DNA from: DAINRZ01 sp964634885
GTDB lineage: Bacteria > Bacteroidota > Ignavibacteria > Kapaibacteriales > UBA2268
Direction of reading: 5' to 3'
DNA: 51,393 bases
Assembly (NCBI GenBank): GCA_964634885.1
Contig: CAZWLN010000032.1
Location: forward strand, 1-51,393
The translations under genes were made by a program, and so were the position numbers. Position 1 is the first letter of the stretch, and each line of letters opens with the position of its first letter. Below are positions 42,305 to 51,390 of this stretch, piece by piece. Under the pieces are notes generated by a model that saw only the letters and a list, made by a program, of their open reading frames with translations, had not been told where the DNA came from and ran no database searches.

Positions 42305-43936
42305 ATGACAACTAAAGATACAGACACAGCAAAGACAAAAACACCAAGGACAAAACCGACTGAAGCCGAAATAGCCGCTCGTAAGCTGTCTGCTGAATAC
42401 TACACCCTGAAAAGCAGGCTCCTTGAACTTGAAAGCAGGCTCGACGACATTGAAGAAAAGAACAGAGAACTGGAAATTGAGAATAATTACCTCGTCAATT
42501 TCTTCCAGAATTCACCCGTCGGATATGTCTGCGTTAATCCCGAAGGCGTCATTATCAACTTCAACGAGAAATTTGCCAAAATGCTCGGCTACTTAAAAAA
42601 AGATATGCTCAACACAACGTTCAAAGGATACATCGTCGAAGAAGATTTTGAAAAATACAACTATTTCAAAAGCAAGATAATCAATTCGGACACTACCCAC
42701 ATTAGCGATGTAAGACTTATAAAAGCAAACAAAATGCTTCTGAATACTCGCCTGGACGGCATCTTCGTCAAAGGAGACACCGGACACATTCACATCGCTG
42801 TCTCCGACAACACTCACATCATTATCTATGAACAGTCCATACGTGAGAATGAAAAGAAATTCAGGTCAATGATCGAAGGACTGAACGATGCAATTTTCCG
42901 GATGTCGCTGCCCGAAGGGAAACTCGAGTACCTCAGCAAATCGGCAAGCGAAGTTTTTGGCTACCCTCTCGAAAAATTCTTTTCTTCAGCCCCTTTCATC
43001 AGGAAGATTATTCATCCGGAACTGAAAGACCATTTCACCGAAACATGGAATAATCTGGTCAATGGCAATGTTTCAAGAAACTATGAATACCAGATAATCG
43101 ACAACGAAGGCAATGTACGCTGGATCATGCAGTCCAACACTCCCGTCTTCGACAGCAAGAACAGGATTGTGGCACTTGAAGGTGTTTGCCGCAATGTTAC
43201 CGACGTAAAATTGGCCCAGGAAACAGTAAAACAAAGCGAAGAACGCTTCTGGGCAATTGCTAACTACACATACGACTGGGAAAACTGGTCGGCGCCCAAC
43301 GGACAACTGATCTGGGTCAATCCCTCGGTCGAACGCATCACCGGCTTCTCTGTCGAAGAATGTATGCAAATGGATGATTTCCCGATCCCAATCATCAATG
43401 ATGAATACAGGGAAAGCGCCCGCAATGAACTACGCAATGCTTTGGCAAAACAAACTTCTGTCCATGAGATTCCGTTTAAAATCATAAGGAAAGACGGCGA
43501 GGAGAGATGGATTACCGCTTCCTGGCAGCCGATATACTCAAAAGACGCCGATTACCTCGGCATTCGTTCCAGCATGCGCGACATTACCAAACGTATGCAG
43601 AACCAGGAGACAATGAAGAAACTCATAGAAGAGTTAAGGTTCTCCAACGAAACCATAAAAAAGAATATGTTCGAGATGACCGAACTGAAACAAAAATTCG
43701 AAGCTGTCAGAAACAAATATACTGAATACAAAAGTGACACCGACAGGTTCCTTGGAACCATGTCCGCCGAGCTGATCAACACTTTTCTCGGCTTCAACAC
43801 AATCCTGAAATCTATTACTGCCCATGTAAACGAAGACAACAACGAAGAACTGGACCGCATTTCAAAAGATGTGATGAAAAAATCCCTTCATTCAATTAAT
43901 ATGATTGAGGAATTCATTAAGAATCAAAGACGATAA
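42305..43936 (+). CDS. three-PAS signalling protein with degenerate DHp-like tail
   Basis: The 543-residue soluble protein starts after GAGG. An N-terminal coiled coil (KLSAEYYTLKSRLLELESRL) is followed by PAS1 (~60-170, FFQNSPVGYVCVNPEG), PAS2 (~185-305, NDAIFRMSLPEGKLEYLSKS) with PAC 'GVCRNVTDVK', PAS3 (~310-425, ANYTYDWENWSAP) and a second coiled coil. The last ~60 residues (FLGTMSAELINTFLGFNTIL) align with a HisKA H-box, but the His is Ala488 and the chain ends without an ATPase domain. It cannot act as a conventional kinase; a scaffold, sensor or partner of another kinase is inferred. It is divergent from the NarX-like kinase. Confidence 0.85.
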   Translation: MTTKDTDTAKTKTPRTKPTEAEIAARKLSAEYYTLKSRLLELESRLDDIEEKNRELEIENNYLVNFFQNSPVGYVCVNPEGVIINFNEKFAKMLGYLKKDMLNTTFKGYIVEEDFEKYNYFKSKIINSDTTHISDVRLIKANKMLLNTRLDGIFVKGDTGHIHIAVSDNTHIIIYEQSIRENEKKFRSMIEGLNDAIFRMSLPEGKLEYLSKSASEVFGYPLEKFFSSAPFIRKIIHPELKDHFTETWNNLVNGNVSRNYEYQIIDNEGNVRWIMQSNTPVFDSKNRIVALEGVCRNVTDVKLAQETVKQSEERFWAIANYTYDWENWSAPNGQLIWVNPSVERITGFSVEECMQMDDFPIPIINDEYRESARNELRNALAKQTSVHEIPFKIIRKDGEERWITASWQPIYSKDADYLGIRSSMRDITKRMQNQETMKKLIEELRFSNETIKKNMFEMTELKQKFEAVRNKYTEYKSDTDRFLGTMSAELINTFLGFNTILKSITAHVNEDNNEELDRISKDVMKKSLHSINMIEEFIKNQRR

Positions 43937-44022
43937 GTAATCATTGACAGTAGCACTATTTAAATGGCCCGGTTCTGTTTTAGCCGGCGGGCAATATAAT
44001 TTATCTTTTTAGTATAACCGGA

Positions 44023-46344
44023 TTATTCACGGATGAAAGCCTTGCTTTGTGTGCCTGTGCTAAGTACGTAGTAACCGGGACAGATATCTGACAGATCAAG
44101 TCTCATGGCCTGATTGCAGTATGCTTCGGTACTCTTTACCAGACTGCCCTGCGAATCATAGATTCTCACGGTTATTGCCTGACTCATTCCACCGTCACCG
44201 GCAATTACAAAGTCAAGAAAGCTATTAGCAGGATTGGGACTGATTGTCAGATTTTCTGCAATTGCTCCATCAGTAATACATACACGGGGAATGACTGTGA
44301 CCCTGAAACTGTCTTTAACCACATTCAGCCCATCGCCGAGAGTAATGGTTACAACAGACTCGCCGGTCCTGCCGACTACCGGATCAATATTGATATTTCT
44401 CTTCCATCCCGAGCCTGACAGCACAACACTGTCGGCCGGCAACAATGCACTGTTTGAGCAATCAACAGAAAACACCAGTGAATCTTCCGAATAGCCATAG
44501 AAATCGAAATGGCTGCTGTACTGATTATTTTCATTTATAGTAATATCATGCAAATTATTGATTGATGGCAGGATGAATCTCCTGATGTCTGCTCTGAATA
44601 CACCTTCGCCGTAGGTTCCGGTGTAGATGTCCCTGCCGCTTACAGCTACAGACCTTACACGGCAATCTGAGAGTCCTGAGTTTTTTGCCTCCCAATCGCG
44701 CCCCATGTTCGTTGATACAAAAAAGCCATCGTAGGTACAGGCAAACATATTATTGTCATAGCCCGACAACCGGTTAATCAATGTGTTCCCGGCAATTCCT
44801 TCATTCATTGAGGACCAGGTGTTCCCCATATCAATTGTTACATAGATTCCTTTATCAAAGGTAGCGGCATAGGCCATATCATCCTTAACATAGAAGGACA
44901 CGATTCTGGAATCGATATCGCAAATAGCTTTCTTATTCCAGTTGTTGCCCTTGTCGGTGGAGAAATAGCACTTGCCGCAACCGGATCCTGCCCAGACAGT
45001 ATCACCCTTTGCCGCAAGTGAATAGAAACCGACATTGAAAATTCCATTTCTTTTGGAAGACCAGTTGTTACCGAGGTCTGTCGAATAGAATATTCTTTCA
45101 TTATTGAGAATATATATATCTTCCTGGTCAACGACAATGTCATTGATATAGTAGAAACTAAGCCCTTTGTTGCATTGAACCCACTGGCTGCCCATGTCGG
45201 AAGAGACATAAACCCCGTCGCCGTCGGTACCTGCAATCAAATAGTTCTTGCTTACAGCCAACGATGTGACTACCAGGTTACCAAGCCCATTGTTCCTTTC
45301 GGCCCAGCTTCCTCCCCCATCAGCCGAAATAAAGACGCCACTGCCTCTGGAAGCAGCAAAAGTATAGCTGTCAAAACATACAATCGAGGATATTTTCAAC
45401 GACGTCAGCCCACAGTTTCTTTGAGCCCAGGTGTTTCCACTGTCATTTGACAGATAGACACCGGAGGCTGTTCCTGTCAGTATCCCATCCTCACATTTAA
45501 CAATTGAATAGACAGTCAGGCTGTTAAAACCGGTATTTCTTTTTTCCCAACTTCCCCCGCGATTTGTCGAAACGAAAATGCCGTCGTGTATTGTACCCGT
45601 GTAAATATCGCCGTCAATGACAGCCAAAGAATAGAAGAAAGTACTTGCCAGCCCGTTGTTGATCAGCTTCCAGTTTTCTCCACCATCGCCGGAGACATGA
45701 ACGCCCGAGTATGTTCCGACATATATTGAACTGTCGTCAGAGGCAATTGAAAATATATTTAAATCGGTAAGGCCGTTTTTCTTCACGGCCCAGTTCTCAC
45801 CCATATCTGAAGACACACACACTCCCTCGCTTGTACCGGCAAAAAGAAGGCTGTCTTTAACAAGGACGCTGCTGACACATGGCGACGGTAAGCCGGACTT
45901 CTTCTGCTTCCAGTTGAGTCCCATGTCTTTTGAAACAAAAACTCCGCCGCCCCACGATGCTACAATGATATAATTACTATAATATGCTATCGAGTTCACA
46001 ATTAGGTTTGACAATCCATTATTTCTCTGTATCCAATTGCAGCCCGAATCGGTGGACACATAGACTCCGCCACCAAAAGTCCCGGCAATTAATGTATCGC
46101 CTTTAAAAGAAACCGATAATACGTACAGACAGGACAGACCATTGTTCTTCCGGCTCCATCCGGCTCCTTTGTCGGTTGACAGATAGACTCCGCCTCCGTA
46201 TGTACCGGCTAACACTTGGTTACCATTGACTGCAATACTCTTAACTATCCCTCCATATAACCCGTCCGCACATTTCTGCCATTGTGCTGAGGCTGTCAGG
46301 ACAAGGGCAATCATTACGATTGTATATATGGCTGATTTTCGCAA
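44023..46344 (-). CDS. T9SS-exported BNR/Ycf48-like beta-propeller protein
   Basis: The 773-residue protein starts at TTG 46344, supported by GGGAG 7 nt upstream and a signal peptide ending ASAQ. Fourteen WxxxxxGL-type units run from residue ~22 to ~590: an initial WQKCADGL plus 13 copies of V(Y/F)vStDmGxxW..., consistent with two seven-bladed propellers of the sialidase/Ycf48 type. A cadherin/Ig-like segment (~595-690, ITINENNQYSSHFDF) and a T9SS sorting domain (SPNPANS...SKAFIRE) follow. The Asp-box-like 'StDkGxxW' units are structural; no sialidase catalytic Arg triad or Tyr/Glu pair was recognised, so binding is more likely than hydrolysis. Confidence 0.85.
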   Translation of the reverse strand: MRKSAIYTIVMIALVLTASAQWQKCADGLYGGIVKSIAVNGNQVLAGTYGGGVYLSTDKGAGWSRKNNGLSCLYVLSVSFKGDTLIAGTFGGGVYVSTDSGCNWIQRNNGLSNLIVNSIAYYSNYIIVASWGGGVFVSKDMGLNWKQKKSGLPSPCVSSVLVKDSLLFAGTSEGVCVSSDMGENWAVKKNGLTDLNIFSIASDDSSIYVGTYSGVHVSGDGGENWKLINNGLASTFFYSLAVIDGDIYTGTIHDGIFVSTNRGGSWEKRNTGFNSLTVYSIVKCEDGILTGTASGVYLSNDSGNTWAQRNCGLTSLKISSIVCFDSYTFAASRGSGVFISADGGGSWAERNNGLGNLVVTSLAVSKNYLIAGTDGDGVYVSSDMGSQWVQCNKGLSFYYINDIVVDQEDIYILNNERIFYSTDLGNNWSSKRNGIFNVGFYSLAAKGDTVWAGSGCGKCYFSTDKGNNWNKKAICDIDSRIVSFYVKDDMAYAATFDKGIYVTIDMGNTWSSMNEGIAGNTLINRLSGYDNNMFACTYDGFFVSTNMGRDWEAKNSGLSDCRVRSVAVSGRDIYTGTYGEGVFRADIRRFILPSINNLHDITINENNQYSSHFDFYGYSEDSLVFSVDCSNSALLPADSVVLSGSGWKRNINIDPVVGRTGESVVTITLGDGLNVVKDSFRVTVIPRVCITDGAIAENLTISPNPANSFLDFVIAGDGGMSQAITVRIYDSQGSLVKSTEAYCNQAMRLDLSDICPGYYVLSTGTQSKAFIRE

Positions 46345-46728
46345 GAATTATCTCCCGATATAATCATGGTGCATTATCACCCACCTTTTTAATACTTTTT
46401 TGTAAATTATGAAATATTTCTTTAAAATCAAAGATTTATGTAGATATTATATATAAATAATTCGAATGCTAATTCTTTAATACTTTTCAGCATATTAAAT
46501 TACGTACTATGAAATCTTGACAATAGTTCTAATGCAGTTCATAATAAATTGGGATATAACAAGATAGGTGATTATTCCATGGGTAATTGAAGGAAAACGA
46601 ATTCTTTACTGTAAAAAAAGCATTAAATTTAAACAAAAATATTTTTTTTGGAAAAATAATTTTCCTGCAAAAACAACATAAACTCATACATTGAAAACAA
46701 TTAGTGCCAGTCCGCGGGCAGAATAGTC
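46345..46728. other. 384-bp AT-rich intergenic region, no gene seen
   Basis: This region separates two minus-strand genes. It contains poly-A/T tracts and a small GGAAAA/TTTTCC hairpin near 46650 that lacks a T-run on the minus strand, so it does not look like a terminator for the gene ending at 46729. It presumably contains the promoter of the propeller gene. No repeats or open frames of interest. Confidence 0.6.
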
Positions 46729-47784
46729 CTAAACGGCAGCTCCCGGTTCACCGTCTTCCAAATCGTCTGCGCTGATCTTTTCTGCAGGCATGTCTGGCTT
46801 GTGTTTAATATAATAGTATCCGCCAAACAAGGTACTTACAAGATAGCTGACACCGTGTACAACAATCGCATAGGCTACGGCATCCTGCTCGGAGAAATTA
46901 TAAATAATAACCAGGGCAAGCCTGAGGGCTACGTGCAATACACCGATGGAACCCGGAGTCGGGGCAATCGTCGTGGCCACACCTGTGATTATCAGCAGGA
47001 AGAAGGCGTCATCGACCCCAAGATTGAAACCGAAAGCTAAGAATATAATGTAATTGGGTAAACCGTAGCATACCCATATCAATATCGAATGGACTGCAAT
47101 CCGCAGGTATTCAGACGGATCTTTGATGATAGCAAAACCCTTGCGGAATTTTTCGAACAGGGACAGGAGCTTATGATAGAACTTCTCGGAGAAAGTTTTT
47201 ACGAATATCCTGAGAAAGAACCTGATGACAGGCGGAAAGAAACTAATTATCATTACAACGGTAACGATAAGTATAAGAAAGAGGAAGTTCTGTGGTTCGA
47301 TGTTTACATTCAGTTTGTCAAAGACAATTTCTAGAGCCTGGAGTATCTTATCCTGGAAGATGAGCAGCGCTACACCAAAGAGCACGACCAAAGTGACAAT
47401 GTCGAGGAACCTTTCGACAATGATTGTTGCAAAAGTACTCGAGAAAGACACTTTTTCTTTCCTGGCATAGACCCAGGGCCTGAGGAGTTCGCCACCGCGG
47501 GGAGTAACAGAATTGGCAGCATAGCCGATCATTACTGCTTTGAAAAGATTGTAAACAGACTGGACTTTGATGATCGGTTTAAGCATTATCTTCCATCGTA
47601 CGGCACGAAGATAGTGTGAGAACAGGATGATCGGCACACAAAGCAGCACCCAGAGATAATTGGCGCTTTGAAGAGCTTTGACAAGGTCGTCGGGATTGGT
47701 ATCCTTAACAGAATAGTAACCTGAAATGACAATCAATGCTACGGCTAATATTATCTTTACTACAGTTTTTAATCTGTCGCTCAT
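46729..47784 (-). CDS. UPF0104 / LPG-synthase-TM-like integral membrane protein
   Basis: The protein has 351 residues from ATG 47784; the frame extends to 47847, but that part overlaps the terminator of the upstream gene. It has about 7-8 TM helices with the family pattern: SANYLWVLLCVPIILFSHYLRAVRW (first part), 'AANSVTPRGGELLRPW', where the Pro/Gly-Glu-rich loop is diagnostic, and 'ATTIAPTPGSIGVLHVALRLAL' near the end. These proteins (YbhN/AglD/MprF-N-like) are implicated in lipid translocation. There is no LPG-synthase catalytic C-domain. The specific lipid cannot be inferred. Confidence 0.87.
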   Translation of the reverse strand: MSDRLKTVVKIILAVALIVISGYYSVKDTNPDDLVKALQSANYLWVLLCVPIILFSHYLRAVRWKIMLKPIIKVQSVYNLFKAVMIGYAANSVTPRGGELLRPWVYARKEKVSFSSTFATIIVERFLDIVTLVVLFGVALLIFQDKILQALEIVFDKLNVNIEPQNFLFLILIVTVVMIISFFPPVIRFFLRIFVKTFSEKFYHKLLSLFEKFRKGFAIIKDPSEYLRIAVHSILIWVCYGLPNYIIFLAFGFNLGVDDAFFLLIITGVATTIAPTPGSIGVLHVALRLALVIIYNFSEQDAVAYAIVVHGVSYLVSTLFGGYYYIKHKPDMPAEKISADDLEDGEPGAAV

Positions 47785-47822
47785 ATGTTTTCTAATTTTA
47801 CAAAAAAATGAAAATTTAAATA

Positions 47823-47869
47823 TAAAAAAAATAACCCACCTAAACATTAATTTTTCAGGTGGGTTATTT
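47823..47869 (-). terminator. rho-independent terminator of the OPT transporter gene
   Basis: AATAACCCACCT (47830-47841) is the exact reverse complement of AGGTGGGTTATT (47858-47869), a 12-bp stem. On the minus strand it is followed by a run of eight Ts (A's at 47824-47831). It begins 17 bp past the stop codon at 47886. Confidence 0.9.
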
Positions 47870-47885
47870 ATTAATTCAAACAGGT

Positions 47886-49892
47886 TTAGTCTTCAACTTT
47901 AGCCCTGTATATATCCCATATGAAATACACAATAATCAGACCAAAAGCCACGAACGGCAGGACTTCGGGAATTATGGACCCCTCAGGCCACCATTCGAAT
48001 ATTTTGTCGAGATTCCATGCATATTCTTTATCGAGGAAAACGAGCAGGGCGCCGAGAACACCGAACAAAGCCGCACCGGCAATGAAACCGGAAGAAATGA
48101 GTGTTCCTCTTTGTACCCTGGCGTTAACAAGTTTTTCGTCCTTGCTGCTCTTGCCGACAAAGTGTGCGATGATGCCGCCGACAAGCAATGGAGTATTAAG
48201 TTCAATCGGGAGGTACATGCCAAGTGCAAAAGCAAGAGGCGGCAGGCCCAAGAAGCTGATGATTACGGAAATCACTGCGCCGGCAAGGTACAACATCCAT
48301 TTGATCTCTGCTCCGGAAGTCAAAAGCGGCTGAATGACGGCTACCATGGCGTTCGCCTGTGGAGCAGTCATCGGATCGGGTGTCTGTGGAGTTACAACGA
48401 AGCCGTAGGCTTTGTTAAGAATAAATATTACTATGCCGACAGTAGCAGCTGAAACGATTGTACCGAGGAATTTCCATGATTCCTGTTTATAGGGTGACGA
48501 CCCCATCCAGTAACCAATCTTAAGGTCGGTAACGAAACCGCCTGCCATCGAGAGCGCCGTACATACGATGCCGCCGATGATCAGAGCGCTTGCCATGCCT
48601 TCTTTACCCTGAAGGCCGACCTGTACAAGGATGAATGAAGACAGGATCAGAGTCATCAGGGTCATACCCGAAACGGGGTTCTGGCCAACGATGGCAATGG
48701 CGTTGGCAGCAACGGTAGTAAACAGGAACGTAATGATGAAAACTGTCAACAGTGCTACGATGGCCTGCATTAATGTAATTTCAAGCCCGAAAATGAAAAA
48801 GGCAAAAACTGCAATTAACGTTACTGCAATCAGACTGACGACGAGACTCATCTTAATATCCCTCTGAGTCCTCTCTTCAACGACTACCTCTTTTTTACCT
48901 CCGCCGAAACCGCTGAAAGCCATTTTGAAAGCTTTACCGATTACGCCCGATGATTTAATAATACCAATGATACCGGCCATGGCGATGGCGCCAATGCCGA
49001 TGTGGCGTACATAGTCCCTGAAGATGAGGCCGGGTTCCATTCCCGCAAAAATATTAGTCCCGCCGGCACCGACAGCTATGTCGCCGATTGCATTCACTAA
49101 GGGAACGAGTACGAACCATGCCAGCAGTGAACCAGAAGCAATAATTACAGAGTATTTAAGGCCTACAAGGTAGCCAAAACTGAATATCAGGGCGCTGATG
49201 CCCATACGAAATTCGATCTTTACTTTTTCGGCAATGTCGTTACCAATCTGGAGTACCCGGAGATTGATGTTTTCATGCCACAGTTTAAAGAAAGAGAACA
49301 AAAGGTCATAGACTCCGCCGATGATGGCGCTTACTACGAGAACACCAGCGCCGGAGCCGCCTTTTTCACCGGAGATGAGTATCTCCGTAGTTGCTGTAGC
49401 TTCCGGGAAGGGAAACTTGCCGTGCATGTCCTTGACAAAATACTTCCTGAAGGGTATCAGGAACAGTATTCCCAGGAAACCGCCGAGCAACGACGAGAAG
49501 AATATCTGGTAGAACTCGACTTCGAGTCCGAGAATGAACAAACCGGGAATGGTAAATACCGCACCGGCAACGATTACGCCTGAACTGGCGCCGATTGACT
49601 GGATAATTACATTTTGGCCCAATGCTCCCTTGGTTTTGGCAACCTTGGAAATACCTACGGCAATAATTGCAATTGCAATGGCAGCTTCGAACACCTGGCC
49701 TATCTTCAGGCCGGAATATGCCGTAGCTGCTGTAAAGATTATTGCCATCAGGATGCCCCAGAACACTGACCATGCTGTTACTTCGGGATAGCTTTTCGAG
49801 GAAAGCATCACAGGAATATATTCCTCGCCGGGTTTCAATTCCCTGTATGCATTCTCCGGCAGCCCGCCATTATTAATAGTAGTCTCGTGCAT
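47886..49892 (-). CDS. OPT-family oligopeptide transporter
   Basis: The protein has ~668 residues from ATG 49892 (preceded by GAGGA; an in-frame TTG at 49895 is next to it). About 15-16 hydrophobic segments. The N-terminus has 'SYPEVTAWSVFWGILMAIIF', with 'FTAATAYSGLKIGQVFEAAI' nearby. 'KFPFPEATATTEIL' and 'GGFVTDLKIGYWMGSSPYKQ' are OPT/YSL signatures; 'GFVTDLK.GY..G..P' is the strongest. It is predicted to be a proton-coupled importer of small peptides. Its terminator follows directly. Peptidase T is encoded 72 bp upstream on the same strand, suggesting a peptide uptake and breakdown unit. Confidence 0.93.
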   Translation of the reverse strand: MHETTINNGGLPENAYRELKPGEEYIPVMLSSKSYPEVTAWSVFWGILMAIIFTAATAYSGLKIGQVFEAAIAIAIIAVGISKVAKTKGALGQNVIIQSIGASSGVIVAGAVFTIPGLFILGLEVEFYQIFFSSLLGGFLGILFLIPFRKYFVKDMHGKFPFPEATATTEILISGEKGGSGAGVLVVSAIIGGVYDLLFSFFKLWHENINLRVLQIGNDIAEKVKIEFRMGISALIFSFGYLVGLKYSVIIASGSLLAWFVLVPLVNAIGDIAVGAGGTNIFAGMEPGLIFRDYVRHIGIGAIAMAGIIGIIKSSGVIGKAFKMAFSGFGGGKKEVVVEERTQRDIKMSLVVSLIAVTLIAVFAFFIFGLEITLMQAIVALLTVFIITFLFTTVAANAIAIVGQNPVSGMTLMTLILSSFILVQVGLQGKEGMASALIIGGIVCTALSMAGGFVTDLKIGYWMGSSPYKQESWKFLGTIVSAATVGIVIFILNKAYGFVVTPQTPDPMTAPQANAMVAVIQPLLTSGAEIKWMLYLAGAVISVIISFLGLPPLAFALGMYLPIELNTPLLVGGIIAHFVGKSSKDEKLVNARVQRGTLISSGFIAGAALFGVLGALLVFLDKEYAWNLDKIFEWWPEGSIIPEVLPFVAFGLIIVYFIWDIYRAKVED

Positions 49893-49964
49893 CAAATCCT
49901 CAATATTTATTTATAAATTTCTTAGACTTCATCGTTTAAACATTCACAGAATCAGAACTGCCTG

Positions 49965-51221
49965 CTATTTACTTTTCTCAACCCAGATCTGTACCAGGTT
50001 CTTAATCGTATCGACAGCTTTGTACAAGCCGTCAACCGAGAGCCATTCGGTCCTGCTGTGGAAATTCTGTCCGCCTGCATATATGTTGGGAGTAGGCAAG
50101 CCCATTTCTGTCAGCCTGGAACCGTCCGTACCACCACGAATCGGTTTCCAGTGAGGTTCGGCTCCTGCCTGGACGGCAGCTTCCCAGAGGCATTCAAGAA
50201 CCTGTGGATTCTCGTCGAGTTTCTCGCGCATATTCCTGTACATCTCGATTATTTCCATCTCGATTTTCACCTTGGGATGAAGCACCTGTACGTCATCTAT
50301 TATCTTTTGCATAATTGCTTTTTGAGTGTCCAGCCCCTCAGTTTTGAAATCCCTGAAGAGTAGCCTGAGAGTGGACTTAATTACAGTACCTTCGAGCTGG
50401 TGGGGATGGATGTATGGCTCATAGCCTTCGGTTGTCTCGGGAGCCATATCCGCTGGAGTCCTTGCAACGATGTCTGCCATTGCCCTGATGGAATTGACCA
50501 TTATATCTTTAGCGGCTCCGGGATGTATGTCCCTGCCGTGTACGGTGATGACACACGAGTTTGCGCTGAATGTTTCTTTATTGAGTTCGCCCGGCAGTTC
50601 TCCGTCGATGGTATAGGCATATTGGGCCCCGAATTTCTTTACATCGAAGTGTTGAGTACCTTTGCCTATCTCTTCGTCGGGTGTGAAACCGATTTTAATA
50701 TCGCCATGAATAATGCTGCCGTTGCTTACAATCTCTTCGGCAGCAGCCATAATGGCGGCCACGCCTGCTTTGTCGTCGGCGCCGAGAAGAGTTGTGCCGT
50801 CACTTGTAACAATTGTTTTTCCGATGCACTGGGTAAGGCCGTGGGTTTCCGATTCCCTGATGACAACACTATTGTCACCGGGTAGTACGATGTCACCGCC
50901 TTTGTAATTCTCTATTACCTGGGGCTTGACATTTGCTCCCGATGCGTCTGGAGATGTATCTACATGTGCAATGAATCCTACTGCCGGAGCCTTACCGTAT
51001 GCGGGATGGCCGGCAGGTATATTCGATTTGATAGTTGCCATTACATAGCCGTATTCATCGAGGACAACATCTACGACACCGATCTCGTGCAATTCTTTCA
51101 CCAGAAGGTTAAGCAGGTCATATTGCTTATCGGTACTGGGATAAGTCGTTGATTTGTCATCAGATTGGGTATCAATCCGGGCATACCTCAAAAATTTTTC
51201 AAGCGCTGTTTCTTTCATCAT
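49965..51221 (-). CDS. pepT: peptidase T (aminotripeptidase, M20B)
   Basis: The 418-residue cytoplasmic enzyme releases the N-terminal residue from tripeptides. Its M20 metal site is complete: H86 and D88 (IAHVDTSPD), D149 (GADDKAGVAA), E183/E184 (PDEEIGKG), D206 (TIDGELPGEL), and a late His in 'NFHSRTEW'. The N-terminus 'LEKFLRYARIDTQSDD' and 'VTVHGRDIHPGAAKDIMVN'-type lid segment (read in pieces) are characteristic of PepT rather than other M20 enzymes. Length matches the family (~410). ATG 51221 or 51218 starts it. It is probably co-expressed with the OPT transporter. Confidence 0.95.
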   Translation of the reverse strand: MMKETALEKFLRYARIDTQSDDKSTTYPSTDKQYDLLNLLVKELHEIGVVDVVLDEYGYVMATIKSNIPAGHPAYGKAPAVGFIAHVDTSPDASGANVKPQVIENYKGGDIVLPGDNSVVIRESETHGLTQCIGKTIVTSDGTTLLGADDKAGVAAIMAAAEEIVSNGSIIHGDIKIGFTPDEEIGKGTQHFDVKKFGAQYAYTIDGELPGELNKETFSANSCVITVHGRDIHPGAAKDIMVNSIRAMADIVARTPADMAPETTEGYEPYIHPHQLEGTVIKSTLRLLFRDFKTEGLDTQKAIMQKIIDDVQVLHPKVKIEMEIIEMYRNMREKLDENPQVLECLWEAAVQAGAEPHWKPIRGGTDGSRLTEMGLPTPNIYAGGQNFHSRTEWLSVDGLYKAVDTIKNLVQIWVEKSK

Positions 51222-51358
51222 TCTATTCCAGTCATTTTTTTATAAATTGGATAATTGCTAATTCTAATAATTCACATAGAATAGAGCAAGTTTTAAATTA
51301 ACATTTTTTTTGATATTTACAGATTATTTTTTTTTAAGAATAGCCCCGAATAGAAACA

Positions 51359-51390
51359 AAAAGCGCCGGATGAACCGGCGCTTTATTTTT
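51359..51390. terminator. bidirectional terminator at the right edge
   Basis: AAGCGCCGG (51361-51369) pairs exactly with CCGGCGCTT (51375-51383), with loop ATGAA. TTTATTTTT follows on the plus strand and, on the minus strand, the stem is followed by TTTTTGTTTC. It most likely ends a minus-strand gene beyond the window. 51222-51358 holds the pepT promoter region and no gene. Confidence 0.8.

Noticed and set aside
43960..43995. GCCCGG/CCGGCGGGC as a terminator between convergent genes
   Set aside because: Only about five base pairs form without a bulge and the T-run is not adjacent.
44023..46344. Sialidase annotation because of Asp-box-like repeats
   Set aside because: Asp-box motifs are structural and occur in Ycf48-like propellers; no catalytic Arg/Tyr/Glu set was identified.
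47785..47847. N-terminal extension of the UPF0104-like protein
   Set aside because: It overlaps the terminator stem of the upstream transporter gene and adds a Phe/Lys-rich tail unlike the family start MSDRLK.
47859..48452. Plus-strand open frame of 197 codons
   Set aside because: Antisense to the OPT transporter and starts within its terminator region.
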